Assembly (NCBI RefSeq): GCF_014697025.1
Contig: NZ_JACJRC010000006.1
Coordinates: forward strand, 62,001-126,000
Source: Alkalinema sp. FACHB-956
GTDB lineage: Bacteria; Cyanobacteriota; Cyanobacteriia; Leptolyngbyales; Leptolyngbyaceae
Length of the DNA: 64,000 bases
Direction of reading: 5' to 3'
The translations under genes were made by a program, and so were the position numbers. Below are positions 49,167-57,094 of this stretch, piece after piece (the first letter of the stretch is position 1; each line of letters begins with the position of its first letter). Below the pieces are notes generated by a model. The model was not told the origin of the DNA. It did not search any database and saw only the letters and a program-made list of their open reading frames with translations.

Positions 49167-49553
49167 ATGACCATCCTTGCCTTCACCGACGCCAAAGTTT
49201 TAGACGACAAACTATCCAACCGTTTCATTGAACTAGACGAAACCGGATATTTCTTGATTTACCTCGATCGAACCGCTGGCCACATCTGCGCCGATCTCTA
49301 CAGCAACACCATCAACGACAAAGGACTCGCCTGCGACCCCGAAACCGGAGAACCCCTCCCCTGCAACGGCCCATTAGAACGCAAACCGATCGCCGTCTTT
49401 CGGGGCAGAACCGCCAAAGAACTCTGCATCGAACTGTTTGAAAAACCAGCCCCCCCCCTCGTGCTGCGGCTAGACCATGCCGCCTACCTAGGCCGGGAAT
49501 TCGTACGGGCAGAAATCGCCCTCTACGCAGGCCAGGAATACGTCCAAGATTAA
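49167..49553 (+). CDS. DUF4346-like cyanobacterial protein
   Basis: A 128-residue soluble protein, start ATG 49167 (MTILAFTDA); the TTG at 49155 would add four residues. The blocks RFIELDETGYFLIYLDR, NTINDKGLACDPETGE and LRLDHAAYLGREFVRAE match the DUF4346 family found in cyanobacteria. Function unknown; all the conserved blocks appear intact and the length is normal. Confidence 0.75.
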   Translation: MTILAFTDAKVLDDKLSNRFIELDETGYFLIYLDRTAGHICADLYSNTINDKGLACDPETGEPLPCNGPLERKPIAVFRGRTAKELCIELFEKPAPPLVLRLDHAAYLGREFVRAEIALYAGQEYVQD

Positions 49554-49575
49554 ACTGTCACCCAATCCAACCCAT

Positions 49576-49603
49576 AAAAAAGCGTGAATGACATCATTCA
49601 CGC
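49576..49603 (-). terminator. Intrinsic terminator of the Psb32-like gene
   Basis: GCGTGAATGA (49582-49591), CA, TCATTCACGC (49594-49603): a perfect 10-bp stem. The A6 run on the plus strand gives a T-tract for transcription on the minus strand. Confidence 0.85.
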
Positions 49604-49633
49604 CCTGACTCATTCACGGGATGGGAACAAACC

Positions 49634-50347
49634 TTAGCGATTCCCCAGATAAACGTAGAGGTAATAGGTCGCCATGGGAATCGCTGTCGCCAACACCAGC
49701 AACACAATCACCCAGACCGTTGCATTACTTTCCTCCGTTTCCTCCGGCGAAGCAAACGTACTTTCTACATTCACCGTATCCTTCACCTCAGGGGGGCCAG
49801 GATCCTCTTGGCCAGACAGTACCGCCGCAATCCGATCGGTCGCATCATTGAACGCTTGATTGTAGCGATTGCCATACTTCAGCGGCACCAAAATCGTTTC
49901 CTTCGCCACACTTTCAGCAATCTCATCGGTCAACCGCGCCTTGGCACCCTCGCCCGACACCACCGCGCTATTGTCCGTCAAGACATCGATCGCCACCAAG
50001 GTAACATTTGTTTGATCCGCCGCATCGGGGAACCACCGCTTAAACAGCGCCTGGGCAAAGCTCTCGATCGTCTCTTCATAATCCAAACGACGGATCGTCA
50101 CCACATACACTTCCTGCCCCGTGCTTTTCTCCAAGTCACGGAACGTCCCATTGATGTGCCCTTCCGTCGAGCGGCTCAGCACTTCCGCCTGATCCACCAC
50201 ATGGGAATTTTCTTCAAAATCTGGCACTTCGTAAATACTGGTTGCCCAAGCGGGAGCCAGGAACAGTTGGGTTGCCAACAGGCAGATCAGACCGATCGTG
50301 CAAAGCCGCCGCAGGGCTTGATCAGTCCGGTGGAGGAGTTGATTCAT
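49634..50347 (-). CDS. psb32: Psb32-like photosystem II repair protein (TPM domain)
   Basis: A 237-residue membrane-anchored thylakoid lumen/periplasmic protein. Signal peptide to about 35 (GLICLLATQLFLAPAWA), TPM domain with VVDQAEVLSRST, TGQEVYVVTIRRLDYEE and NVTLVAIDVLTDNSAVVSGEGA, then an acidic linker and a C-terminal membrane helix (VWVIVLLVLATAIPMATYYLYVY). Same order and length as Psb32 of Synechocystis, which protects photosystem II against photodamage. Gene symbol by family resemblance only. Confidence 0.8.
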   Translation of the reverse strand: MNQLLHRTDQALRRLCTIGLICLLATQLFLAPAWATSIYEVPDFEENSHVVDQAEVLSRSTEGHINGTFRDLEKSTGQEVYVVTIRRLDYEETIESFAQALFKRWFPDAADQTNVTLVAIDVLTDNSAVVSGEGAKARLTDEIAESVAKETILVPLKYGNRYNQAFNDATDRIAAVLSGQEDPGPPEVKDTVNVESTFASPEETEESNATVWVIVLLVLATAIPMATYYLYVYLGNR

Positions 50348-50513
50348 AAGTTCAAAATATTGCCATGATAATTCTTTTCACTAGGTTACCGTTTTCAGTG
50401 GGTCAAAAGATGGGCCAGCTCCGGGAAAACCGATCGAGAATCCTCCCCCACAATTTTCTCCAGGAAGTTCCCACGGTACAATCTTGAACGAGAATCAAGA
50501 GGCTTTGAAGCAT

Positions 50514-50963
50514 ATGGCTTTACCAGTTGGCGCAACTGCCCCCGACTTTACTGTTCAAGACACCAACGGCAACACGGTTAAACTAGCTGACTACGCAGGC
50601 AAAACCGTCGTCCTATACTTCTATCCCAAAGATGACACCCCCGGTTGCACCAAAGAAGCTTGCAGCTTCCGGGACAACTACCAGCAATACCTGGATCAGG
50701 GCATTACGGTCTTCGGTGTCAGCATGGATGACTCCGCCTCCCACCAAGCGTTTACCAGCAAGTTCAATCTGCCCTTTCCCCTCCTGGCCGACACCGATGG
50801 CGCAATCACCCAAGCCTACGACGTAGCCGGAGAAATGAACGGCTTCAAATATGCGAAGCGGGTGACCTATGTGATCGGGGCCGATGGCAACATCCAGCAG
50901 GTCTATGAAACGGTCAACACCGAAACCCACGCCACGGATATCCTGAGCGCGTTGGGCCTGTAA
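50514..50963 (+). CDS. Peroxiredoxin, PrxQ/Bcp type
   Basis: Reduces hydroperoxides using thioredoxin. The 149-residue protein, taken from ATG 50514 (a TTG at 50484 would add ten residues), has the peroxidatic C45 in DDTPGCTKEAC and the resolving C50, the Cys-x4-Cys spacing of PrxQ with an intramolecular disulfide. The remaining fold motifs (LYFYPKD, FGVSMDDSASH, FPLLADTDG) are intact. Followed by a strong terminator. Confidence 0.93.
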   Translation: MALPVGATAPDFTVQDTNGNTVKLADYAGKTVVLYFYPKDDTPGCTKEACSFRDNYQQYLDQGITVFGVSMDDSASHQAFTSKFNLPFPLLADTDGAITQAYDVAGEMNGFKYAKRVTYVIGADGNIQQVYETVNTETHATDILSALGL

Positions 50964-50995
50964 GGTCACGTCTTAATTTCTTAGGAACGCAGAAC

Positions 50996-51021
50996 CCCGA
51001 TCGAAGTTTCGATCGGGTTTT
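50996..51021 (+). terminator. Intrinsic terminator after the peroxiredoxin gene
   Basis: CCCGATCGAA (50996-51005) and TTCGATCGGG (51008-51017) pair perfectly around GT, with TTTT following. The rest of the 51022-51267 spacer shows nothing notable. Confidence 0.9.
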
Positions 51022-51267
51022 CTATGCCTCCCTTTTGGCTTCTCTATGGAGAAATCACCAAGCGTAAACTTTTGTCAATTTTTGTGGCTTGGGCTTTCCA
51101 GGATCCAGAGCAATTTGGTGGATCAGGTGGTGGAAATTGGCTCGATCGAAAATCCGTAGGTTACCCTGAAGAGGTTGAAGCTGCCCTAGAACTTGCAACT
51201 TAAAATCTGCAATTCACACTCTTGCAAACCTAGGCCAGCAGCCTGTGCATCCCTCCCGGATACTCCT

Positions 51268-52893
51268 ATGACGAATACAGCAAATCTGGACACCACTAAC
51301 CTCGCCCCCAAGGTCACCAATCCTCCCGTTTACAGCGGGCCGAAAGAAGTGCTCCTGGGGAAACCCGTGCTTCTTAAAGGCAGTTATGACGCCTCGCGGA
51401 TTACCAAATTAACCATCCGAGCAGAGGATAAATTTGCCCTGCCCGTCACCCTCAAAAACGGCACCTGGGAAGTCAATATGCCCAAGGGCTTTTCCTCTCC
51501 GGGGGCACGCTGGTTCCGCGTCCAAGGCTTCGACAAAGCTGGCAAACAAGTTGAAAGTCGAATTTTTTATATGACGGTTAGCCGGGATCCCCTGACGGTG
51601 GCCCAGGCGCTGACCCTGAAAGTCTTACGAGATACTTTTTTTAAAGCCACGCCCCAGGATTCCTCTAAGTTAAATAACCAACAAAAGGTTCTGGTCAAGG
51701 CAGGGCAAATCTTTCACGTTAACCGCTACGGTTCCATGGATGCCCACTTGAAATTGGAACTGGCGGAAAGTATTGCCCCAGTGGGGAACTTTGGCTATTT
51801 CTACGAAGCCCACGTCCAACTGAGCAAAGGCACCCAGGTGTTGCGCTTTACGGTGGACGATGTGCCCGACACCCCCGGCGATGGCATCCAAATGCTGGTC
51901 ACCACCACCACGTTTCTGAAGAAATCGCGGGAAGATTCCGATAGTCTGCCAAGCAACCAGAAAGCCCAACTGATGCAGGGACAAACCTTGCAGATCAAAG
52001 GCTATGCCTGCCTGGGGGGACATTTTCGGGTGACCTTGGCAGACCCGATCGCCGGGTTTGGCGATGTGGGATTCATCTACTGGCGGCATGTGCGCTTAAC
52101 CCGCCTCGGCCAGGAAATTCCCTTCGATCCCGATGCCCTCACCGCTCGGATTCTCCAAGATACAGTGCTGAAAAAATCCCCCGTGGATTCTTCCAAGCTC
52201 GCGGCCCAAGACAAGGTCAGCCTGCCTGCGGGTCGGGTCTACGGCGTCTCCAGCTACACGATCGAAGGCGGTCACATCAAGCTCTCGACCACCGAAGAAT
52301 TCCCCGGCTTTGGCAACACGGGCTATATTTTCCCGAACTTTGTGCAAATGCAGCGGGGGGGCCGATCGTTTAATCCCATTCCGCCCCAGGTGGAATTGAA
52401 CGTGCCCTACTTCTCCCAACGGGATAATCCACGCCTCTATTGGTCTACTTGTAACGTCACCTCGATCGCCATGGTGTTTTACTACTACGGCGTGCGATCG
52501 AAGGATGGTGGGCAACTGGAAGATGAACTGCTGCAATGGTGCCTCGATCGCTACGGGGCAGGCTCCCAAACTGACCACAGTGTATTGATTAAGCTAATCG
52601 AAGCCTACGGATTTAAGAGCCAATTTAGTACAACCTATAAATGGCAGGACATCAAGGAAGAATTGATCAATCGCCGACCCGTGGTGCTCTGCGGCTATTT
52701 CACCCACGGGGGCCACATTGTTACCGTTGTGGGCTACACGCCGCAAGGCTACATTGTGAACGATCCCTGGGGGGATGGTTATTACGGCTATGCCAGCACC
52801 GAAGGCCGTAAGTTAATCTATCCCTACGACTACACGACGCAGATGTGTGGGGTCGATGGGGATGTGTGGGCGCACTTTATCCGGAGAGCCTAA
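51268..52893 (+). CDS. Large C39-like peptidase with three SH3-like repeats
   Basis: A 541-residue protein, start ATG 51268 after a poor longer frame. No signal peptide. Order: an Ig-like domain (about 18-105), three repeats of about 75 residues (about 115-187, 206-278, 290-362) sharing LxxTxxKxSxxDSxxL...GxxxxxxxYxxxxxHxxxxLxxxxxxFGxxGYI, then a C39-like domain (about 373-541) with Cys395 (STCNVTSIAM), His483 (HGGHIVTVVGY) and Asp499 (VNDPWGDG). The domain is clearly related to the shorter protein at 31539-32324. The repeats probably bind a cell-wall or peptide ligand. Confidence 0.82.
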   Translation: MTNTANLDTTNLAPKVTNPPVYSGPKEVLLGKPVLLKGSYDASRITKLTIRAEDKFALPVTLKNGTWEVNMPKGFSSPGARWFRVQGFDKAGKQVESRIFYMTVSRDPLTVAQALTLKVLRDTFFKATPQDSSKLNNQQKVLVKAGQIFHVNRYGSMDAHLKLELAESIAPVGNFGYFYEAHVQLSKGTQVLRFTVDDVPDTPGDGIQMLVTTTTFLKKSREDSDSLPSNQKAQLMQGQTLQIKGYACLGGHFRVTLADPIAGFGDVGFIYWRHVRLTRLGQEIPFDPDALTARILQDTVLKKSPVDSSKLAAQDKVSLPAGRVYGVSSYTIEGGHIKLSTTEEFPGFGNTGYIFPNFVQMQRGGRSFNPIPPQVELNVPYFSQRDNPRLYWSTCNVTSIAMVFYYYGVRSKDGGQLEDELLQWCLDRYGAGSQTDHSVLIKLIEAYGFKSQFSTTYKWQDIKEELINRRPVVLCGYFTHGGHIVTVVGYTPQGYIVNDPWGDGYYGYASTEGRKLIYPYDYTTQMCGVDGDVWAHFIRRA

Positions 52894-52935
52894 AGATCCC
52901 CAAAACCCAACTTCAGACCCCATCCCGCTTGAGTT

Positions 52936-52970
52936 CCCATCTTCCCAACGGCGTTAGGTTGGGGGATGGG
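52936..52970 (+). terminator. Stem-loop after the large C39-like gene
   Basis: CCCATC-TT-CCCAAC pairs with GTTGGG-G-GATGGG; no clear T-tract, so a weak terminator or a processing structure. Confidence 0.5.
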
Positions 52971-53005
52971 ACCGCCGATTTGTCATCAAGAGGACTGAGC
53001 CAACT

Positions 53006-53266
53006 ATGCCCCGCATCAATCCATACACCTTGCAAATGCAAATTACCCGCATGTTCCAGCAGGGACAATCCTTGTTTGCACCCATGAAGGTACAGGAATG
53101 GCTCAAGGAACGGGGCCACAATCCCGCAGAATATAGCATTCTGTTTCACCAAAAACCGGCTCCTCCAGGATCGGGAGAAGTTATGGTCACGGAGATTGAA
53201 CTGAAACGTAAAGATGGACAGCCGGTAGATGAGTGGCTACAACAGGAAGTGAATCGCTGGGCTTAA
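53006..53266 (+). CDS. Small cyanobacterial protein, unknown function
   Basis: An 86-residue soluble protein, MPRINPYTLQMQITRMFQQGQSL..., with two helices and a beta segment (VMVTEIELKRKDG). It lies downstream of the large C39-like gene on the same strand. It could be a separate gene or belong to the same transcript. Codon use is normal for the window. Family not recognised. Confidence 0.65.
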   Translation: MPRINPYTLQMQITRMFQQGQSLFAPMKVQEWLKERGHNPAEYSILFHQKPAPPGSGEVMVTEIELKRKDGQPVDEWLQQEVNRWA

Positions 53267-53360
53267 TGAAGACCGTCACAGCTAAGATTGCTAGAACAAT
53301 GGCTATTCCCAACAATCTTCTGTTGAGTTGCAAATGGCTAGATTATCCCAAATTTTGCTG

Positions 53361-54521
53361 TTAAGGCGGATTGGCAGCGATCGTCTGTCTCATCTGTTCC
53401 AGGATGTTTAAGATTGCTTTTAACCGCGATCGCTGGGCTGCGGGGGGTAAGGGAGGGGGATGCAAAAGTGACTCCAATCCCTGCTGCACAGTCTGGAGTT
53501 GAGATAACACAAGGGCTCGGACTGGATCCCTAAGATTCTCAGGACTATTTTCCGCCGACATGAGGGGCGATCGCATCAGCTCTCCCGATGCCATCATGGT
53601 TTGTAAATTTTCAATCACTCCATACAGTTCCATGGGGTCAAACACCCGTAATAAACTCGTTTGCGTCACAATTCCCATCCCCATCCCCCAATTCCAAGAC
53701 ACCACCAAGCGACCCACCCGCCGTTTTTGCATTTCCTGGTGAGCCATCCATAGAGAATCTTCTGGGCTGAGGAGAAAAAGCGGTGTACTCATGACATCTC
53801 CCGCAGGCGTGGTGAGGAGATTCATTTGTAATGCTTGAAATTGCACAATATCCCGTTCCGTCACAATACCTACGGGATCAAGGTTATCTTCTTCATTGCG
53901 TTGAGTAATCACCACACAACTGACGCGATGGTCTGCCATCAGTTGGGCCAATTGCAGCACAGGGGCATGGAGGGGGGCTTGAATCACCTGGCGGGTCATA
54001 ACATCCGCCACTCGACGAAATCGCAATAAATTCGCCGGTCGTAGAAGCTGAAGAATACTGGCATGGGAAATCACCCCAACCAGGTGCTCCTGTTCGTCCA
54101 CGATCGGTAAATGGCGAATGCGGTAGCGACGAAAGAGGAATAAAACCGCAAAAATGTCTTGTACAGCTTGCCGGGATAAGGTAATCACGGGCTGTATCAT
54201 CACTTCGGCAACCGTCACATTCTGCAAGTCAACGACTTGAGCAGTGAGCCGGACGATATCCCGTTCAGTCAAGATACCTAACAACTCTTTTCCTTGCACG
54301 ATCAGCATACAACTGTTGCGAGGACTCGGGTGAGATTCCAGCATTGGAGCCGTCGCATACTCTTCGTCCATTTCGCGCAGCAGCCATTCAGGGGGATGGT
54401 GTGCTTGGCTAATGAGTGCGATCGCGTCTCCTAAACGGGTTTCTGGCGGGACTGTTAGGGTGTGGGGATCGATCGCCGCTGTCAAATCAGGGACCCAATT
54501 TATGAAAGAGGAAAAGGCCAT
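53361..54521 (-). CDS. Protein with four CBS domains (two Bateman modules)
   Basis: A 386-residue cytosolic protein. CBS motifs are visible at about 20-95 (LGDAIALISQA ... GILTERDIVRL), 105-170 (VMIQPVITL ... LVGVISHASIL), 175-240 (VMTRQVIQAPL ... PVGIVTERDIV) and 250-310 (VMSTPLFLL ... GMGIVTQTSLL). CBS pairs bind adenine nucleotides. There is no attached kinase or GGDEF domain; the C-terminal 70 residues are helical. It is followed across a spacer by a thioredoxin and three further CBS genes. Confidence 0.88.
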   Translation of the reverse strand: MAFSSFINWVPDLTAAIDPHTLTVPPETRLGDAIALISQAHHPPEWLLREMDEEYATAPMLESHPSPRNSCMLIVQGKELLGILTERDIVRLTAQVVDLQNVTVAEVMIQPVITLSRQAVQDIFAVLFLFRRYRIRHLPIVDEQEHLVGVISHASILQLLRPANLLRFRRVADVMTRQVIQAPLHAPVLQLAQLMADHRVSCVVITQRNEEDNLDPVGIVTERDIVQFQALQMNLLTTPAGDVMSTPLFLLSPEDSLWMAHQEMQKRRVGRLVVSWNWGMGMGIVTQTSLLRVFDPMELYGVIENLQTMMASGELMRSPLMSAENSPENLRDPVRALVLSQLQTVQQGLESLLHPPPLPPAAQRSRLKAILNILEQMRQTIAANPP

Positions 54522-55051
54522 ACTCCCAATCCTATCGTTGCAAATGGAGTTTAGAACCTCTCAACCCGCTGCTAGTTTGCATCACTCATTCCAATCTCTG
54601 GGACTCAGGTTGCCCTGCCAGAGAAATGTAACATTTAATTGCAAATAACAGCAGGTTGTTCAAGCCTTGGGGAAGACTTAGGTGTATTATAGAGGAATGT
54701 TACAGCTAAAAAGCTGTAATCTTTATCCAAAAGGGGATTGAGAGTTTTATGGTTTTCAGCTAACGACCGACTAGAAAGGGGATGGTACTGGCCCAGTTTT
54801 GGCTAATTTGGGGTCTTCAACTAGTCTAGCGTTTTTTCCATAGATGGCGAAGTATCCATGCGCTGATTGTCTGGAATGTGCTATTTCAAGTTGTCTACAC
54901 CACAGATGTCTGCACCACAGATGTCTGCGCCAAAATTATCCTCGCTGTGTGTGTGATACCCAGGACCATAAAGCCAGTTGACTATTGACTGACTCGAAAT
55001 CTGGCATCGATTCTATCGGCTTGAAATTGATTATTGTTTGAGGATAAAGCG
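54522..55051. other. 530-bp spacer with a hairpin and a short repeat
   Basis: It contains the hairpin TTACAGCT-AAAA-AGCTGTAA (54700-54719) and two copies of a 15-bp unit CACCACAGATGTCTG (54898-54927). No convincing gene. It is the promoter region for both the CBS protein (minus) and the thioredoxin (plus). Confidence 0.6.
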
Positions 55052-55375
55052 ATGGGAACTGCGACGTTTATTAACAATGAAGCCGAATTTGATGGATTGG
55101 TCAGTGCAGAATCGGTGCTGGTGGTTGATTGCACGGCATCTTGGTGTGGGCCTTGCAAATTGGTTGCGCCCTTAATGGATCAACTGGCGGAGGAATACCT
55201 CGATCGAGCCAAGGTTCTGAAATTGGATCTTGATAGCAATCCAGGTGTTGCAAAGCGATTTGGCATTCGCAGTATTCCAGCAGTAATGTTTTTTAAACAA
55301 GGCCAACTGGTAGAAACTCTAGTGGGTGTAAAGCCCTACGAGGAATTTAGTCAAGCAGTACAGCAGTTATTGTAA
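55052..55375 (+). CDS. Thioredoxin
   Basis: A 107-residue thioredoxin, start ATG 55052 (MGTATFINNEAEF). Active site C32-G-P-C35 in TASWCGPCK, cis-Pro in RSIPAVMFF. Full length. The site is the canonical m/x/y type, so it can receive electrons from the ferredoxin:thioredoxin reductase encoded at 16838. It precedes a CBS-CP12 gene; both families act in redox and light-dark control. Confidence 0.94.
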   Translation: MGTATFINNEAEFDGLVSAESVLVVDCTASWCGPCKLVAPLMDQLAEEYLDRAKVLKLDLDSNPGVAKRFGIRSIPAVMFFKQGQLVETLVGVKPYEEFSQAVQQLL

Positions 55376-55455
55376 GCGTTCTGAGTCAATGCTGTGGTTG
55401 TGAATTCTGTGTGTGAATTCTGTGTGTAAATGTTGTGTATGTGAATGCTATTTGT

Positions 55456-56013
55456 ATGATGAATGCAGCCGATATTATGACCCGTGAAGTGGTCACCATT
55501 TCCGGCTCTGCCACCGTCGCAGAAGCCGTGAAATTGATGAAGGATAAAGGTTTACGGGCATTAATTGTAGAACCCCGTAGTGAGACCGATCCCTACGGCA
55601 TGGTGACGGAGACGGACGTGGTTTACAAAGTGGTTGCCCATGGCCATGATCCCAAAGTCATGCGCGTTTACGAAATCATGACGAAGCCCTGTGTAGTGGT
55701 CAACCCAGAGTTAGGCGTGGAATACGTCGCACGACTTTTTGCTCAAACGCGGATTCGGCGAGCCCCCGTTATTCAAAACGGCTTGCTGGGGGTGATTTCC
55801 GTCAGCGATATCCTGCGCAAAAGTGACTTTGTTGAAATCCCTAAGCAACTGTTCCTTGAAGATCGCATTGAAGTGGCACGGGAAGAAGCGCGAGCAATTT
55901 GTAAAGAGAAAGGCGAAACCTCACGGGATTGTGCCGTTGCTTGGGACACAGTCGAGGAATTAAAAGCGATCGCGGCGGATCAACGTAGACAAAAGCAACC
56001 CATAACTCGTTAG
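55456..56013 (+). CDS. CBS-CP12 fusion protein
   Basis: A 185-residue protein, start at ATG 55456 (MMNAADIMTR). Residues 5-130 are a CBS pair (AADIMTREVVTI ... PYGMVTETDVVYK, IMTKPCVVVNPE ... NGLLGVISVSDIL). Residues 140-185 are a CP12 domain: ARAICKEKGETSRDCAVAWDTVEEL, with the C-terminal disulfide Cys pair and the AWDTVEEL core that binds phosphoribulokinase and GAPDH. CBS-CP12 fusions are known in cyanobacteria and couple adenylate binding to a CP12 switch. The N-terminal Cys pair of stand-alone CP12 is absent. Confidence 0.92.
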   Translation: MMNAADIMTREVVTISGSATVAEAVKLMKDKGLRALIVEPRSETDPYGMVTETDVVYKVVAHGHDPKVMRVYEIMTKPCVVVNPELGVEYVARLFAQTRIRRAPVIQNGLLGVISVSDILRKSDFVEIPKQLFLEDRIEVAREEARAICKEKGETSRDCAVAWDTVEELKAIAADQRRQKQPITR

Positions 56014-56103
56014 TCAACCTTACTTAGTCAACCTTAGTTCAACGGAGGCAAACGAAGTCAAATACAGGGTAGTCGGTGACCAAGTTGTAGAGGAGCAACT
56101 TTG

Positions 56104-56340
56104 ATGGAAGTAGAGGTAGCTTTGACAAAGCAAGCCGTCATGGTTGAACGATTTGCGACAGTGCTCGATGCGATCGCGCTCATGAAGGAATTTGGTGTGC
56201 GAGCGTTACTCGTCGAACCCTGTCACGCTAACGATCCCTATTGCATTGTGACGGAGGCAGACATTGTCTATAAAGTGACTGCTTTTGCCCGCGATCCCAA
56301 CACTGTTCGTGTTTACGAAATTATGTCTCCCTTGGCTTAG
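56104..56340 (+). CDS. Truncated CBS-domain protein (one CBS motif)
   Basis: A 78-residue protein, start ATG 56104 behind AGGAG. It aligns with the first CBS motif of its neighbours (MVERFATVLDAIALM ... CIVTEADIVYK ... VYEIMSP) and then stops just where the second motif would start. A CBS pair needs two motifs, so it would have to dimerise to work, or is a decaying gene. The frame is intact. Confidence 0.75.
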   Translation: MEVEVALTKQAVMVERFATVLDAIALMKEFGVRALLVEPCHANDPYCIVTEADIVYKVTAFARDPNTVRVYEIMSPLA

Positions 56341-56399
56341 CCTTTGATTCCTTAGATTTGTCTGAATGTTCCAATTTTGTAATGAGGAGAGAGATCGCT

Positions 56400-56855
56400 A
56401 TGATGCGGGCAGACGAAATTATGACCAAACAGGTCATTACCATTCGCGGATCTGCAACGGTTGCAGAAGCAGTAGCTTTAATGAAGGAGAAATGCCTGCG
56501 GGCTTTAGTTGTGGAACCCCGCAGCGAAACCGATCCCTATGGCATGGTGACGGAAACGGATATCGTTTATAAAGTCGCGGCCCATGGCCATGATCCCAAA
56601 GCCATGCACGTTTACGAAATCATGACAAAGCCCTGTGTAGTGGTCAATCCAGAGTTAGGGGTGGAGTACGTGGCGCGGCTCTTTGCTCAAACCAGAATTC
56701 GGCGGGCACCTGTGATTAAAAATGGACTGCTCGGGATTATTTCCGTCAGTGACATTTTGCGAAAAAGTGACTTTGTCGAGAAGCCGAAGACTAATTTTGA
56801 ACGTTACTGCGAAGAGAACCCCAGTGCACCAGAAGCCCGGATCTATGAAGATTAA
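56400..56855 (+). CDS. CBS-pair protein, close paralogue of the CBS-CP12 protein
   Basis: A 151-residue protein, start ATG 56400 behind AGGAGAG. Its two CBS motifs are nearly identical to those of the CBS-CP12 protein (MVTETDIVYKVAAHGHDPK, VVNPELGVEYVARLFAQTR). The tail is different: FVEKPKTNFERYCEENPSAPE replaces the CP12 domain. It is a duplicate that lost or never had the CP12 part, sharing adenylate-binding capacity. Confidence 0.88.
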   Translation: MMRADEIMTKQVITIRGSATVAEAVALMKEKCLRALVVEPRSETDPYGMVTETDIVYKVAAHGHDPKAMHVYEIMTKPCVVVNPELGVEYVARLFAQTRIRRAPVIKNGLLGIISVSDILRKSDFVEKPKTNFERYCEENPSAPEARIYED

Positions 56856-57094
56856 TGTAGCGACTAGGCTTTGCGTGTAGGCTAGGATTTTGGTGAATTT
56901 GGCACTCCGGACTGTTCCATCACAACGAATGATTGATTTGAGCAAGGCATTCTACGGATTTTTTGTAGGGGATTAGAAGATTGAAAGGAGTCCCTAGGGC
57001 ATTTTGGTAAAAGAGGATTGGGCCTGCATGACTAGCCCAGCCTCGGAACCTATTCTCCCTAGAGACTGCTTCTGATTTCCCCTTACCTATCGCC

